A stretch of 64,000 bases of DNA from NCBI RefSeq assembly GCF_012912005.1, contig NZ_JABBEA010000003.1, positions 186,001 to 250,000 of the forward strand, in the 5' to 3' direction. Source of the stretch: Paenibacillus sp. SZ31 (lineage in GTDB: Bacteria; Bacillota; Bacilli; Paenibacillales; Paenibacillaceae). The notes beneath the pieces are model-generated. The model saw only the letters and a program-made list of their open reading frames with translations. It did not search any database and was not told the origin of the DNA. The position numbers and the translations under genes were made by a program. This document shows positions 27,386 through 37,284 of the stretch, piece by piece; the stretch's first letter is position 1; the number at the start of each line of letters is the position of its first letter.

Positions 27386-28666
27386 TTACTTGTTGACTTT
27401 GTTGTAGGATTTCCACGCCTTGTCGAGCGCATCGATAACCTGCTGTTGATTTAATTGCCCTGAGTAGTAGCCCTGCAACGCTTTGCCTGACTCGTCTTTC
27501 ACCGCTTGAGGGATAGATGGGTCCTGATAGGCTTTACCTTCATTCACATATTTCTGGGCATCGTCTACCCATGGGAAGCTCTTGAAGTCATGGATCTTGG
27601 CAACTGGATTGAACTTGAGTGCTTCATAGAATGCACTTGAATCCTTGTCATCGAGAATGTAGTTCACGAAATCGAGTGCCACTTCTTTATTCTTGCTTGT
27701 TGACGATACCGCCAGTGAAGTAGAGGTACTCAGATTGATTTTGGTATCATCCGGATTGTCATTGATCGGCATTGGTGCTACACCAAAGTTCAAGTCCGGG
27801 TTGGACTTCAGGATGGTTTCGGCAAACCATGGTCCCTGAATCCACATTGCGGCGCTTCCTGAAGCAAAGGCTGCTGAACCATCATCTCCGCCCACTTCCA
27901 GCGCTTTGTCTGTTCCATTGGCATTGACCAGATCGAAGATATCGAACAATTCTTTCATATCCGAGAAGGAGCCCTGATCCTGATTCATCTTCTCGACGAA
28001 GTCTTTGTGCTCCGATTGAGTCAAGGCACCCACAGTGAGTGGCAGGAATAATTGCGGAATCCAGGATTCTTTGTAGGACAGTTCAAACGGTGTGATGTTG
28101 GCTGCTTTTAGTTTCTCCACGACCGCTTTCATTTCAGTTAAAGTCGTCGGTACCTCCAGCCCTTGCTCTTCGAAAATATCTTTATTGTACAAGTAGCCCC
28201 ATGATAACGTTTCCAATGGAACAGCCACGACTTTGCCCTCCGCATCCGTTACGGAAGGTTTAACCGAATCTACCAACTTATCGACAAAAGGTTGGCCCGA
28301 CAGATCTTCCAGATAACCCGCTTTGCTGAACGGTGGAATCTCATTGACCGCATGCAAGGCGAACACATCCGGTGCATCATTGGAGGCGAGTCGTGTCTTC
28401 AGAATCTGAGGCGCATTGTCCGCTGGCGGCATCTCCAGTTGCACGTTCACCTCAATGTTTTTCTCTGCTTTCTCCTTGGCTTTGAACTGTTCTATATATT
28501 TATCGTAATGTTCTTTCAGCCGAGGTTGTGCAACGAATACTTTGAGTGATACCGTGCTGCCTGATGCCGATTCCTCCTGCCCATTGTCCGTTCCTGCATT
28601 GGAACCGCAACCTGCGAGCAGAACACTGACCAGTACTGCACTTGCTACGCTTTTCCATACTTTCAT
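27386..28666 (-). CDS. Sugar ABC transporter substrate-binding lipoprotein
   Basis: A 426-aa extracellular lipoprotein of family 1 (MalE-like). It has a signal peptide and lipobox LLAGC with Cys20, then a family-1 fold with FALHAVNEIPPFSKAGYLEDL near the N-terminus and ASGSAAMWIQGPWFAETIL in the second lobe. GGGAGGTC lies 10 nt before the ATG. Its own promoter region has a good -10 (TATAAT, minus strand near 28712-28717) but no clear -35, which fits activation by the response regulator encoded just upstream. A degenerate cre-like TGAAGCGCTTTCA sits near 28729-28741 (minus strand). Confidence 0.9.
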   Translation of the reverse strand: MKVWKSVASAVLVSVLLAGCGSNAGTDNGQEESASGSTVSLKVFVAQPRLKEHYDKYIEQFKAKEKAEKNIEVNVQLEMPPADNAPQILKTRLASNDAPDVFALHAVNEIPPFSKAGYLEDLSGQPFVDKLVDSVKPSVTDAEGKVVAVPLETLSWGYLYNKDIFEEQGLEVPTTLTEMKAVVEKLKAANITPFELSYKESWIPQLFLPLTVGALTQSEHKDFVEKMNQDQGSFSDMKELFDIFDLVNANGTDKALEVGGDDGSAAFASGSAAMWIQGPWFAETILKSNPDLNFGVAPMPINDNPDDTKINLSTSTSLAVSSTSKNKEVALDFVNYILDDKDSSAFYEALKFNPVAKIHDFKSFPWVDDAQKYVNEGKAYQDPSIPQAVKDESGKALQGYYSGQLNQQQVIDALDKAWKSYNKVNK

Positions 28667-28813
28667 CTCTTATGACCTCCCGGTGTGTAACTGGTTTGTC
28701 TTTCATAGGCTCATTATATATCAGAAAATGAAAGCGCTTCATTGGACAAAATTAGACTTGTGTATTGGATTATTTTAAACCTTAATCCTGCCTCAAATGC
28801 TCTCTCGTACGTC

Positions 28814-29923
28814 TCATTCCGTACTACTGCCTGATTTACCTGATATACGAGCCTGTCCCTTCCGCATCTCCCCTGGAGATACTCCGAAATGCTTTTTAAA
28901 TACCCGATAGAAGTAGGACACATCTTCATAACCCGCCATCTCGGCAACATGCTTGAACGGAATCTGTTCATCCATCACCCATTCTTTCGCTCTCGTCATA
29001 CGTAATTGGATAACATAGTCGGTTACGTTCACCTCATACTCTTTCTTGAATACCTTGCTGAGATATTCCTTGCTGACAAAAAAGATCTGGGCGAGCTGCT
29101 CCAGCGTAATCATCTCCATACAGTGTTGCTCAATGTATTGCTTCACCTCGTCCAGGTTCAACTTGTTCTTAAATTTGCGCTGCGTAATCAGCTGCTCCAA
29201 AGCCTGATAGTACGGAGTCGAAATCCATGCGATCGTGGATTCGATGGAAGCCAGCGCAGCCGCAAGAGGTAGCGCCGTTGCTTCGGGCCGCTCGTACAAG
29301 CCATTGGAGACGCACAACTCATCCAGCAAAGCCTGTAATTCATGAGCCACCCTGCCAAGCTGGCGAGGTCTGTTAATCTCGCATCGTTCCAGCTTCTGCT
29401 GTAATTGCTGGAACCACTCACGCAGACTCTGACCGTTCAGGTCATTAAACCGCAGGCGGGCCTGCTGCTGAAACAGGGAGAACTCACCTGCGAACGAAGA
29501 TGGGTACGATTCCCACGATTCAGGTGCTGATTCAACCTTTTCCAACTCCCTTGCACATTTAGCAAGTACACCATTCAGTTCATCCGGATTCACCGGTTTG
29601 AGCAGATAATCAGCAGCCCGATGGCGGAGCGCATGTTTTGCATAATTGAAGTCATCATATCCGCTCACCACGATCACCTTGATCTGTGGGTACTGTCCGC
29701 TAAGCGTCTGCAACAGCTCCACACCGTCTGTGCCGGGCATGCGCATGTCCGTAATGATAATGTGAGGCTGATGATGCTTGACCAGTTGAATGGCCTGCTC
29801 GCCATCCTCTGCCTCACCTGCAACGGTCATGCCAAGTTCATTCCAATCTCCTAGGTTACGCAAAATATCCCGGTTCCACGGTTCATCATCCACCAACAGC
29901 ACTCTGTACAGTTCCTTGTTCAC
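28814..29923 (-). CDS. Response regulator, YesN type (receiver plus AraC domain)
   Basis: A 369-aa regulator. The N-terminal receiver has the acidic pocket Asp12-Asp13, the phosphorylation site Asp59 (IIITDMRMPGTDG) and the Lys of LLKPVNPDEL. The C-terminal AraC-type DNA-binding domain spans about residues 255-355 (TLEQLAQIFFVSKEYLSKVFKKE and FKHVAEMAGYEDVSYFYRVFKKHFGVSPGEMR). The GTG start overlaps the kinase stop by 4 nt, so they form a two-component pair. It probably activates the binding protein and permease genes immediately downstream in response to sugar. Confidence 0.9.
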   Translation of the reverse strand: MNKELYRVLLVDDEPWNRDILRNLGDWNELGMTVAGEAEDGEQAIQLVKHHQPHIIITDMRMPGTDGVELLQTLSGQYPQIKVIVVSGYDDFNYAKHALRHRAADYLLKPVNPDELNGVLAKCARELEKVESAPESWESYPSSFAGEFSLFQQQARLRFNDLNGQSLREWFQQLQQKLERCEINRPRQLGRVAHELQALLDELCVSNGLYERPEATALPLAAALASIESTIAWISTPYYQALEQLITQRKFKNKLNLDEVKQYIEQHCMEMITLEQLAQIFFVSKEYLSKVFKKEYEVNVTDYVIQLRMTRAKEWVMDEQIPFKHVAEMAGYEDVSYFYRVFKKHFGVSPGEMRKGQARISGKSGSSTE

Positions 29924-31710
29924 AAGGCTTCGCCTCCTGTATTGCAGGGGATTTGTACCGTAACGCTTGTCCCCTGTCCGTATTCACTTTCAATGCTCAT
30001 CCCATATTCAGGTCCAAAATGCATTACCATTCGTGAGGCCGCATTGACCAGTCCAATACTTGTACCTGAACTCCACACCCGATCAGCCTGCCGGGTAATC
30101 CGCTCCAGTCTGGACTGCATCTCCGTTAGTTTCTCAGCATCCATACCCACGCCGTTATCACAAATTCGAATGGTTACATCTGAAGGTTCACAGACGACCT
30201 CAATGCCCAGCTTCCATTCGCCCTGTTTCTTCTCCAGACCATGCAAAAATGCATTCTCCACAATGGGTTGCAAAGACAACTTGGGGATATAACACGCCCG
30301 AAGTTCTCCGGTAATCTCCAGTGTATATTCAAGCCTGCCGGCAAAACGCTGTTTCTGAATCAGCATATAATGCTCCAGCTGGTCCAGTTCAGACTGTAGG
30401 GGCACAAGCCCATCCGGCGCTCGTACAATATAACGAAACATCTCGCTCAAGGCTCGAATGACCTTGTAACTGTCTGCCGGTTTTTGCGAGTAGACCATGC
30501 CGCCAATCATCTGCAACGTATTTTGCAGGAAATGCGGATGGATCTGGGATTGCAGTGCTTTGAGCTCGGCCGTCTGCTTCTCCAGATTCATCAGATAGTT
30601 GTCGCGAATATGTTCCCGAATACGATTAGCCATGCCGTGCAGATTTTTCTCCAGCAGACCAATCTCATCCACCCGGCCGCTTCGTACCACTTCCCTGTCT
30701 TTGATTAGCTGGATACCCTTCATGGAATTCGCCAGTCTGACAATCGGCTTCGATGTACGCCAGGCCACGAGCGCAGCTAGTCCCACAGAAATGACGGTTG
30801 CCAGGCCCCCCACAACTAATCCGTATTTCATCGTCTCCAAAGCACTTTCGTTAATGACATGGGCAGGTACAACCTTGATCACACGTAATCCTGACGGCTC
30901 GATGGAGTGAAAGAATACATACTCCTTGGCTGTACGAATGAAGCCCGAACTTTCTTTCGTGCCTGCCAATTTCTCCAGTGCTTCCGCAGACGGCTGAATC
31001 TCTTGGTTTGGCTGATAGACTGGACTCCCCGCATTGTCCGCAATGTATACCGCATAGTCTCGCCGGCTATCCAGCAGCTCCAGGGTCTGGTTGAACTCAG
31101 CCCACTTCACCTCCAGACTGATGGCGCCAATCTGTGCCTGATCCTCGAAGCGGTTCATGCTGCGGGTCATGTGAAACTTTTGCGGATCGTCCGGATCATT
31201 GATAATCGTAAAATCTTTATGTTGTGCAAAAAGCTCATGATATCCTTCCGGTATTTCCGATACCGCCTTGATGCGAGAATCCATGGAGTTGAAGGTGAAC
31301 AGGGTGTCCAATTCCTTCAGGTACAGTTCAACGCCAAATACATAATTGCCAGCGGAATAGTATACACTGTTGAGCATATTGAAAACGGCCTTCTGTTCGT
31401 CGAATCGACTGGCTGCCGGCGCTTCCTGGTTCAACGCCAGATATTGATGCAATTCGTCACTGATCTGAATCGAATAGATAATATTGTTCATGCGGGCAAA
31501 CTGTTCACCCAGATAGATGGAGGCCCAGTTCATATTGGCTCGGTTGGTCTCCATAATCTCCTCTTCCATGGAAGAGCGGGTATTCTCGGCTGCCATAGCG
31601 GTCATGGCAATAACGGGCAGCACGGCCAGCAGCGTCATGGTAAGAATCAATTTATTGCGAATGCTGCGTTTGAAAGGATCTGTCAGCTTCCGATAACATT
31701 CGGTAAACAC
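29920..31710 (-). CDS. Sensor histidine kinase, YesM type
   Basis: A 596-aa membrane kinase. It has a first helix at about residues 22-42, an extracellular Cache-like sensor to about 290, a second helix at about 292-315 and a HAMP segment. A His_kinase domain with the phospho-acceptor in LQSQIHPHFLQNTL follows, then a C-terminal ATPase domain with the N-box PIVENAFLHGLE and ICDNGVGMDAE. The GTG start lies 10 nt after AGGAG. It partners the response regulator that overlaps its end. The sensed ligand is probably the imported oligosaccharide, possibly through the binding protein (inference from YesM systems). Confidence 0.9.
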   Translation of the reverse strand: MFTECYRKLTDPFKRSIRNKLILTMTLLAVLPVIAMTAMAAENTRSSMEEEIMETNRANMNWASIYLGEQFARMNNIIYSIQISDELHQYLALNQEAPAASRFDEQKAVFNMLNSVYYSAGNYVFGVELYLKELDTLFTFNSMDSRIKAVSEIPEGYHELFAQHKDFTIINDPDDPQKFHMTRSMNRFEDQAQIGAISLEVKWAEFNQTLELLDSRRDYAVYIADNAGSPVYQPNQEIQPSAEALEKLAGTKESSGFIRTAKEYVFFHSIEPSGLRVIKVVPAHVINESALETMKYGLVVGGLATVISVGLAALVAWRTSKPIVRLANSMKGIQLIKDREVVRSGRVDEIGLLEKNLHGMANRIREHIRDNYLMNLEKQTAELKALQSQIHPHFLQNTLQMIGGMVYSQKPADSYKVIRALSEMFRYIVRAPDGLVPLQSELDQLEHYMLIQKQRFAGRLEYTLEITGELRACYIPKLSLQPIVENAFLHGLEKKQGEWKLGIEVVCEPSDVTIRICDNGVGMDAEKLTEMQSRLERITRQADRVWSSGTSIGLVNAASRMVMHFGPEYGMSIESEYGQGTSVTVQIPCNTGGEAL

Positions 31711-31733
31711 AGCGCATCCACTCCTGAGCTAAA

Positions 31734-31772
31734 ATAGACAAACGCCCCAGCATGGAAGCCGAGGGCGCTTTG
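31734..31772 (-). terminator. Hairpin after the GH42 gene
   Basis: On the minus strand CAAA-GCGCCC pairs with GGGCGTTTG and is followed by a weak T-rich stretch. It lies between the beta-galactosidase and kinase genes and may only partly stop transcription. Confidence 0.5.
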
Positions 31773-31833
31773 GTCTTTATATTCGTTTGGAAATGCTAAA
31801 TTCAACTTATATACCTAAATTTATTATTTCCTA

Positions 31834-33837
31834 TTATTGTTCGATAATCCGTATGCCCCATGGCTCCAGTTCGATCTTCTCTCCCGCAGCAATCGGGGTT
31901 CCTGCCAGAAGTTCCGTCCCTTCCCCATATGCATTCACGAAGGATGTTGCCTCATCTGCATAATTGAAATAGTAGCGAATCGTGTTCCCTTGATCGTTCA
32001 CACCGGTCTTCACAATGATAGGAAAAGCCAACTCTTGATCAGCTCCCCATACACCCGCTTCCTTCATAACACGTTCCAATACCTTACGGATCACCGCAGA
32101 ACTGGTATAACATCCGACATAGGTTGCTTTGCCTTTTCCATAGGCATTCTGGGTAATTGCCGCATATTCACCCCAATGTGCATGATCATACCAAGCGAGT
32201 ACCTCAGCCGTTGTCGGTGTAATTAGTTCCATCCAGGTGTGAACCTGTTTTTGCTCCTCACCAACCTCGAATGGATCATCGCGCAGCGAGACATGTTTTG
32301 GCTCTACAAAAAGGTTATAGCTGATCCCGCATGCCTCACTAATCAGGCCGGGCTGGCGAGTAGAGCGTACCTTGATATGCTCATTCGCAAATCCGCTTTT
32401 GAACGAATAGATGATATGTCCGCCATCCTGTACGAATTGATTCAATTTTTCCAGCAATGCATCCGAAGCAGCATACAGAGCAGGTACAACGAGTACGTCA
32501 TACTCCGCATAACTCTCAACCGATGGATCGATCAGGTCACAGCCCATGTTCATCTTGTACAATTCATCGTACATCCAGCGCACCACGTCATTGTAGTTCT
32601 TGTCACTGGTGAAGTTAAACCCAAACCACTTGATTGATGTCAGCGCCTCATTGCTGAACAGCACGGCCACCCGATTCTTTTTCTTCAGATTCACGAGCTT
32701 CGGACTCAGTCTTGCAAAATCCCTGCCAATGGTCTTCGCTTCGTTGTACACCGGATTCGGTTCGAAATCATGACTGAGCAATCCTTTCCAATACGTCTCA
32801 AACGAATTGTGCAACGAATGCCAGTGCCAATAGGCAACCATGTTCGCTCCCGATGCCAGATGGCTGAATGCCTGCAAACGCAGTTGCCCCGGATAGGGAA
32901 CCCAATGCCAGAACGCCTGCGCTTCGGTCTCCAGTACCAGATAGTTCGATTGTTTGGTCGAACGCGCCACATCCCCGCCGAATGAAATCTCAATGCCGGT
33001 CAGATCATCCTGGGAAGGATGGTAGATGTCCACACTGGTGATGTCAAAAGGTTTCGATGCGGCAAAATGATCCACATCCCCTTGAATGCCGTAGGAATAC
33101 CCACGCCAGTCGAAGTCAAAGTTCTGGGTAACAAACTGTCCTTCCTGTTTGTATTCATTCACAATCCCCACTTGCCAAGCCAAAAAGTTGGTTACCAGCT
33201 GCCGCTGGAACTTGGCAAATTCAGCACCCAGACTGCCGTTAATCGTTCCTACAACAGACGGGAAGTCCTCCCAGCTATTGATCCGATTACTCCAGTAGTC
33301 GAGGCCAAATTCCTTGTTAAGCTCATCCAGTGAGCTGAACTTGTTACGCATGTATTTGACAAATTGCAGTTGTACATTATCTCCTGCGGTATTGTAATGC
33401 TTCGTCTCGTTATCTGTCTGATAACCGATTACTGCTGGATGTGTGCTCACTCGAGAGATCAGCTTGCGGATGATCCGCTCGGCATAGAATAGATAGGTTG
33501 GGTGTGTAATATCCATGATCTGTCTTGCGCCGTATTTGCCAGGTCCCTGTGAGGTGGTAGCCAGCACGTCCGGATGTTCCTTCACCATCCATGTAGGAAC
33601 AGCATACGTTGGTGTCCCAACGATGACCTGAATCCCTGCCTCATGCATGGCATCCAGCACACGATCCACGGAAGAGAAGTCAAATACGCCATTCTGCGGT
33701 TCATGGGTGCTCCAGGTTGATTCTGCAATGCGGACCACGTTGATCCCTGCATCCTTCATCATCTGAATGTCCTTGTCCAATCTTTCGTAAGGCATATATT
33801 CATCATAGTAGGCTACGCCATATAATAATTTGTCCAT
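31834..33837 (-). CDS. Beta-galactosidase, GH42
   Basis: A 667-aa cytoplasmic glycoside hydrolase without a signal peptide. The N-terminal TIM barrel has the acid/base Glu144 (GYQTDNETKHY) and the likely nucleophile Glu303 (YLVLETEAQAF). A trimerisation domain (VAVLFSNEALTSIKWFGF onwards) and a short C-terminal domain ending GIRIIEQ follow, giving the full family length. GH42 enzymes release galactose from oligosaccharides that have already been imported, such as galactan or galacto-oligosaccharide fragments. AAAGGAG precedes the ATG. A cre-like site lies 75 bp upstream and a divergent AraC gene follows. Confidence 0.93.
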   Translation of the reverse strand: MDKLLYGVAYYDEYMPYERLDKDIQMMKDAGINVVRIAESTWSTHEPQNGVFDFSSVDRVLDAMHEAGIQVIVGTPTYAVPTWMVKEHPDVLATTSQGPGKYGARQIMDITHPTYLFYAERIIRKLISRVSTHPAVIGYQTDNETKHYNTAGDNVQLQFVKYMRNKFSSLDELNKEFGLDYWSNRINSWEDFPSVVGTINGSLGAEFAKFQRQLVTNFLAWQVGIVNEYKQEGQFVTQNFDFDWRGYSYGIQGDVDHFAASKPFDITSVDIYHPSQDDLTGIEISFGGDVARSTKQSNYLVLETEAQAFWHWVPYPGQLRLQAFSHLASGANMVAYWHWHSLHNSFETYWKGLLSHDFEPNPVYNEAKTIGRDFARLSPKLVNLKKKNRVAVLFSNEALTSIKWFGFNFTSDKNYNDVVRWMYDELYKMNMGCDLIDPSVESYAEYDVLVVPALYAASDALLEKLNQFVQDGGHIIYSFKSGFANEHIKVRSTRQPGLISEACGISYNLFVEPKHVSLRDDPFEVGEEQKQVHTWMELITPTTAEVLAWYDHAHWGEYAAITQNAYGKGKATYVGCYTSSAVIRKVLERVMKEAGVWGADQELAFPIIVKTGVNDQGNTIRYYFNYADEATSFVNAYGEGTELLAGTPIAAGEKIELEPWGIRIIEQ

Positions 33838-33911
33838 GATTTAATCTCCTTTTTGTCGGGAAAATGTAATGATCTTGACATGTGCACGAGTTGACACATT
33901 CCAACCCATAA

Positions 33912-33925
33912 TGGTAGCGTTTACA
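33912..33925 (+). promoter_or_regulatory. cre-like site between the GH42 and AraC genes
   Basis: TGGTAGCGTTTACA matches the CcpA consensus TGWAANCGNTNWCA at all fixed positions except 3 and 4. It lies in the 248-bp divergent promoter region. Catabolite repression of a beta-galactosidase gene is expected in this group. Confidence 0.45.
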
Positions 33926-34085
33926 TTAATATCGGTTGAAGAACTTGGATTATTCAGTAACCCCTTCAAACGCTTATTCGTTCCATGGATTATCCATGCT
34001 TGCGTTAAACTGATTATAATGAAGTATACTAAGGGTGCCGATTGTACAAAGCGAGTTGTTTTTACCCTTTTCCGAGGTGAATGTT

Positions 34086-35057
34086 ATGGATATCCGATCA
34101 CAGCTCCGAGAAATGCCTCACCATACACTGGCTCACTGGCTGCCTATTATCGACTGTAACATCAAATTCTATGGCGCGCACAGCCAACAAGTTCCCTATG
34201 GATGGGCGATGCCGGAGGAATCACATCCGGGCTTTGAGATTATGTTGATTATCGAAGGCACACAAGAGAGTGTGATTCATGGTTATACCTATACCGTGGA
34301 GGAAGGTTCCATTCTCCTCATTCCTCCCGGGTTTAAACATACCAATCAATGTGTATCCAAAGACGGCATGACTTATTTTAGCGCTCACTTTAATGTGGAT
34401 GATCCAGTCTTCACTCTGAAGCTGATGTCACAGCATAGCCAAATCTACGCAGCAGGTACGATAGATAATAGGAAGATGCGCGTTGTGCTGGAGAGCTGGA
34501 TGGGCATGATTAACGTATCTGAGGCCTACACCTCCACCGACAAAATGATCATGCAGGCACGCATGTTCGAACTGTTCGCCCTGTTGTCCCAAGCCGCTGA
34601 TAACAAACCGGAGTCCACCACCTCCGTTGCTGCTTCACACACGCCAGCCCCAACAGCCATGCATTATGCGGGAGCTATAGCGGAGGCGATCAAGCAGGCC
34701 TTCTATGCCCAGCTTCGAACCAAGGAAGATAGTGTATCCACGGTCAAAGTAGAGCAGATCATATCCTCGTTTGGCATCAGTCCGGGATATGGCTTGCAGG
34801 TCTTTCGCAAGGTGTATGGGCGATCGCCCAGGGCTTACCTGTCCAGCCTGAAGTTGCAGGAGGCCAAAGTCCTGATCGAACAGCCAGAGCTGTCGCTCGG
34901 TGAAATTGCGTGGAAGCTCGGCTACACCCATCTGTCTCATTTCAGCAGACAATTCAAACGTTGGACAGGCCAAAGTCCGCTACAATATCGCAATCATCAT
35001 GCAGATGCATCTGGCGATCCTGTATCCTACAGATCCGAATCGAGTCCAGAATCTTGA
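34086..35057 (+). CDS. AraC-family transcriptional regulator
   Basis: A 323-aa one-component regulator. It has an N-terminal cupin-like sensor domain (PGFEIMLIIEGTQESVIHG and GSILLIPPGFKHTNQC) and a C-terminal AraC helix-turn-helix pair (about 215-305; LSLGEIAWKLGYTHLSHFSRQFKRWTGQSPLQYR). The frame is open from 34035, but GAGGTGA sits 5 nt before ATG 34086. It is divergent from the beta-galactosidase gene and may control it (inference). Its last 31 nt overlap the end of mobA on the other strand. Confidence 0.88.
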   Translation: MDIRSQLREMPHHTLAHWLPIIDCNIKFYGAHSQQVPYGWAMPEESHPGFEIMLIIEGTQESVIHGYTYTVEEGSILLIPPGFKHTNQCVSKDGMTYFSAHFNVDDPVFTLKLMSQHSQIYAAGTIDNRKMRVVLESWMGMINVSEAYTSTDKMIMQARMFELFALLSQAADNKPESTTSVAASHTPAPTAMHYAGAIAEAIKQAFYAQLRTKEDSVSTVKVEQIISSFGISPGYGLQVFRKVYGRSPRAYLSSLKLQEAKVLIEQPELSLGEIAWKLGYTHLSHFSRQFKRWTGQSPLQYRNHHADASGDPVSYRSESSPES

Positions 35058-35659
35058 TTGCAAATACGTTCGTAGTCTTCCGGCGTGTTCATATTACTCA
35101 ATTGCATCGCTACTTGATGAATACCCGCTCTTTCAAGCTCTTCGGCTTCGACATAGCGGCAACCGATCTCTTCAAGCCATCGCATGACTCGAAGATGATC
35201 CTGCATCAAGCGTTTCTCCAGATCGGGGAGCACACGCTTGTGATACGCACCTGCAAGCGGATGGACACGTCCATCCACGCGTGGAACATTAGCGGAATAA
35301 GAATCATGTGACTCAGCCACCTTTTTTATCCCATCAAAAAAGGACGTTTGCAGGAGCGGCATATCGCAGGCGCAGACCAGATTCCATTCTGTACTGGAAG
35401 CCTCCAGGGCCGCGTGAAGACCCGCGAGTGGTCCCTTCCCCGGATAGTGATCCTGTACGCAGTCGTAGCCCATTTCGCCGTAGGTTGTCACGTTGGGTCC
35501 GGCTGCCACGATGATACGGGATACTGCGGGTCTCATGGCCTTTGTGACATGTTGCAGTACAACGGAACCGTTCAGTTCCAGCATGGCCTTATTGGTCCCC
35601 ATGCGACTGGATAACCCTCCTGCCAATATGATGCCTGTCCATTCCCTCGTGTTCATCAT
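35027..35659 (-). CDS. mobA: Molybdenum cofactor guanylyltransferase MobA
   Basis: A 210-aa nucleotidyltransferase that attaches GMP to molybdopterin to form the bis-MGD cofactor. It has the signature ILAGGLSSRMGTNKAML at the N-terminus, then GKGPLAGLHAALEA and CDMPLLQ for GTP and metal binding. Length is normal. GGAGG lies about 10 nt before the start. Its end overlaps the convergent AraC gene by 31 nt. It fits with moaA at 23 kb and the molybdopterin oxidoreductase fragment at the right edge. Confidence 0.93.
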   Translation of the reverse strand: MMNTREWTGIILAGGLSSRMGTNKAMLELNGSVVLQHVTKAMRPAVSRIIVAAGPNVTTYGEMGYDCVQDHYPGKGPLAGLHAALEASSTEWNLVCACDMPLLQTSFFDGIKKVAESHDSYSANVPRVDGRVHPLAGAYHKRVLPDLEKRLMQDHLRVMRWLEEIGCRYVEAEELERAGIHQVAMQLSNMNTPEDYERICNQDSGLDSDL

Positions 35660-35782
35660 GCCATGCTCCCTCCTGGTAACGATGTGGGCTTGTTATATCA
35701 ATCGATCAACATTTTCTATAGATTGAATCCCCTTTCAACAAATGATACATTGAACAATATGCATTTGAAAGGAATGGCTTAA

Positions 35783-37012
35783 TTGGACAGACCTGTACCT
35801 TCAAGAGGTAATCCCTCATTGGTTTCTCTGAAACTATATAACTTTTTCATATATGGCGCCATTTCTATCTTCGCCGGATTCCTGCAGCTCTACCTGCAAG
35901 AGATTGGTATGACCAAACTGGAGATTGGCAGTCTGATGGCGATTGGACCCTTTGTATCCTTGTTCGCTAACCCGTTCTGGGGCTTCTGGAGCGATAAATC
36001 CCGCAATATTCGTATCATCCTTATGATTATGATGGGAGGCACATTTGTGCTCGCCCAGGGTGTGTTCTATGCGCCCAGTTATACGTGGATCTATGTAGCC
36101 ATGATTTTCTTTTATTTTTTCCAAAGTCCATTATTCGCTCAGACGAACAGTCTGATTCTCGGATATATCGATGGTACGACCCAGAAATTTGGGGCATTCC
36201 GGCTCTGGGGTTCACTCGGTTGGGCGCTGACTGCCGTCGCTGCCGGACCGCTCATTGACCGTTTTGGCATCGGCAGTGTATCCATTATATTTGCGTGCAT
36301 GATTGCCGCAGCCTTTGTATTCTCCGTATTTCTGCCCAGACAGCCGATCGCTTCGGATACACCCGTGGTTACTTTTCGGCGGTTTGGCAAAGTCATGTTC
36401 AATCCGTATTTTATGACATTTATCGGCCTGGGTGTACTCGTATCGGTGCCCAATGCGATGAACAGTACATTTATGTCGCTATACATAGTAGAGATGGGTG
36501 GAGACAAACAGATGGTCGGTTGGGCCATCTTCACCTCATCCATTCTCGAAGTCGGCGTATTTCTGCTGCTCGACCGCTTGCTCAAACGCAAAATGAGCAT
36601 GCTCCTGGGATCGCTCATCCTGATCAGTCTGCTGTTTGCACTGCGCTGGCAGCTCATGGCACTGGCCACCAACCCGATGGAGATTGTATTCATTCAGCTG
36701 ATGCACTCCATTACGTTCGGTGGGTACTTCTATGTAGGCACACAGCTGACCATGCTGTTTATTCCAAGACCCTATCGTTCCTCCGGTCAAGCGGTCTACA
36801 CGATGGCTTGGGGCGGTCTCTCCGGCGTGATTGCCGGTCTGTTCGGCGGCTGGTTGTTCCAAAGCTTCGGTGCGGAAATCATGTATAGCATCGGCGTATT
36901 CTTCTCGCTCATCGGCGCGGTCGGATTCGGCATCATGTGGTTATCGAATCGCCGTAACGGCTATCAGCCGGTTGTGTTGACGGAGATGGGCAGTATAGAT
37001 GAGGACAGATAA
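35783..37012 (+). CDS. MFS transporter, nucleoside/sugar-permease-like
   Basis: A 409-aa membrane protein with twelve predicted helices. The conserved MFS loop after helix 2 is GFWSDKSRNIRI, and a second diagnostic run is GAFRLWGSLGWALTA. That pattern is typical of the MFS_1-like / LacY-type proton symporter group. The substrate cannot be read from the sequence. AAAGGA lies 9 nt before a TTG start. It is monocistronic: a repeat copy starts 32 bp after the stop and glnS is convergent. Confidence 0.85.
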   Translation: MDRPVPSRGNPSLVSLKLYNFFIYGAISIFAGFLQLYLQEIGMTKLEIGSLMAIGPFVSLFANPFWGFWSDKSRNIRIILMIMMGGTFVLAQGVFYAPSYTWIYVAMIFFYFFQSPLFAQTNSLILGYIDGTTQKFGAFRLWGSLGWALTAVAAGPLIDRFGIGSVSIIFACMIAAAFVFSVFLPRQPIASDTPVVTFRRFGKVMFNPYFMTFIGLGVLVSVPNAMNSTFMSLYIVEMGGDKQMVGWAIFTSSILEVGVFLLLDRLLKRKMSMLLGSLILISLLFALRWQLMALATNPMEIVFIQLMHSITFGGYFYVGTQLTMLFIPRPYRSSGQAVYTMAWGGLSGVIAGLFGGWLFQSFGAEIMYSIGVFFSLIGAVGFGIMWLSNRRNGYQPVVLTEMGSIDEDR

Positions 37013-37043
37013 TCTTTTGTTGCAGGCTATTCGAACGTTAAAG

Positions 37044-37231
37044 ATACACTAGGGCACTCCGATGACAGAACAACCTTCTGATCGCTGTTACCTCCGGATT
37101 TTCTTGATTCCCTTTTCAAAGGGTAAAATCCGGAGATAAGCGTATGCTTCCGATGTAGCTTTCTTTCAGAAAGCTTTTAGGCGAACGCTTCGCTTCTTCA
37201 GGTTATTTCTGTCCTCTCCGTTAGGGTGTAA
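37044..37231 (+). repeat. Palindromic dispersed repeat, copy D (long form)
   Basis: A 188-bp copy running from ATACAC to GTGTAA. Outer arms pair GACAGAA with TTCTGTC, middle arms pair CTCCGGATTTT with AAAATCCGGAG, and the tip pairs CCCTTT with AAAGGG. It holds the extra AGCTTTCTTTCAGAAAGCTT hairpin of the long class. It lies between the MFS gene and the convergent glnS gene. Confidence 0.85.
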
Positions 37232-37284
37232 CATCAGCGTACAAAAAACCGAAACAAAAGATTAAGCATAGGTGCAGTAAAGAG

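Noticed and set aside
28729..28742. cre site before the sugar-binding protein gene
   Set aside because: On the minus strand it is one base short of the 14-bp consensus. Mentioned as cre-like in the gene entry but not annotated as a site.
30907..31737. Open frame of 276 codons on the plus strand
   Set aside because: Antisense to the YesM-type kinase gene, whose domains and start are clear. No family recognised.
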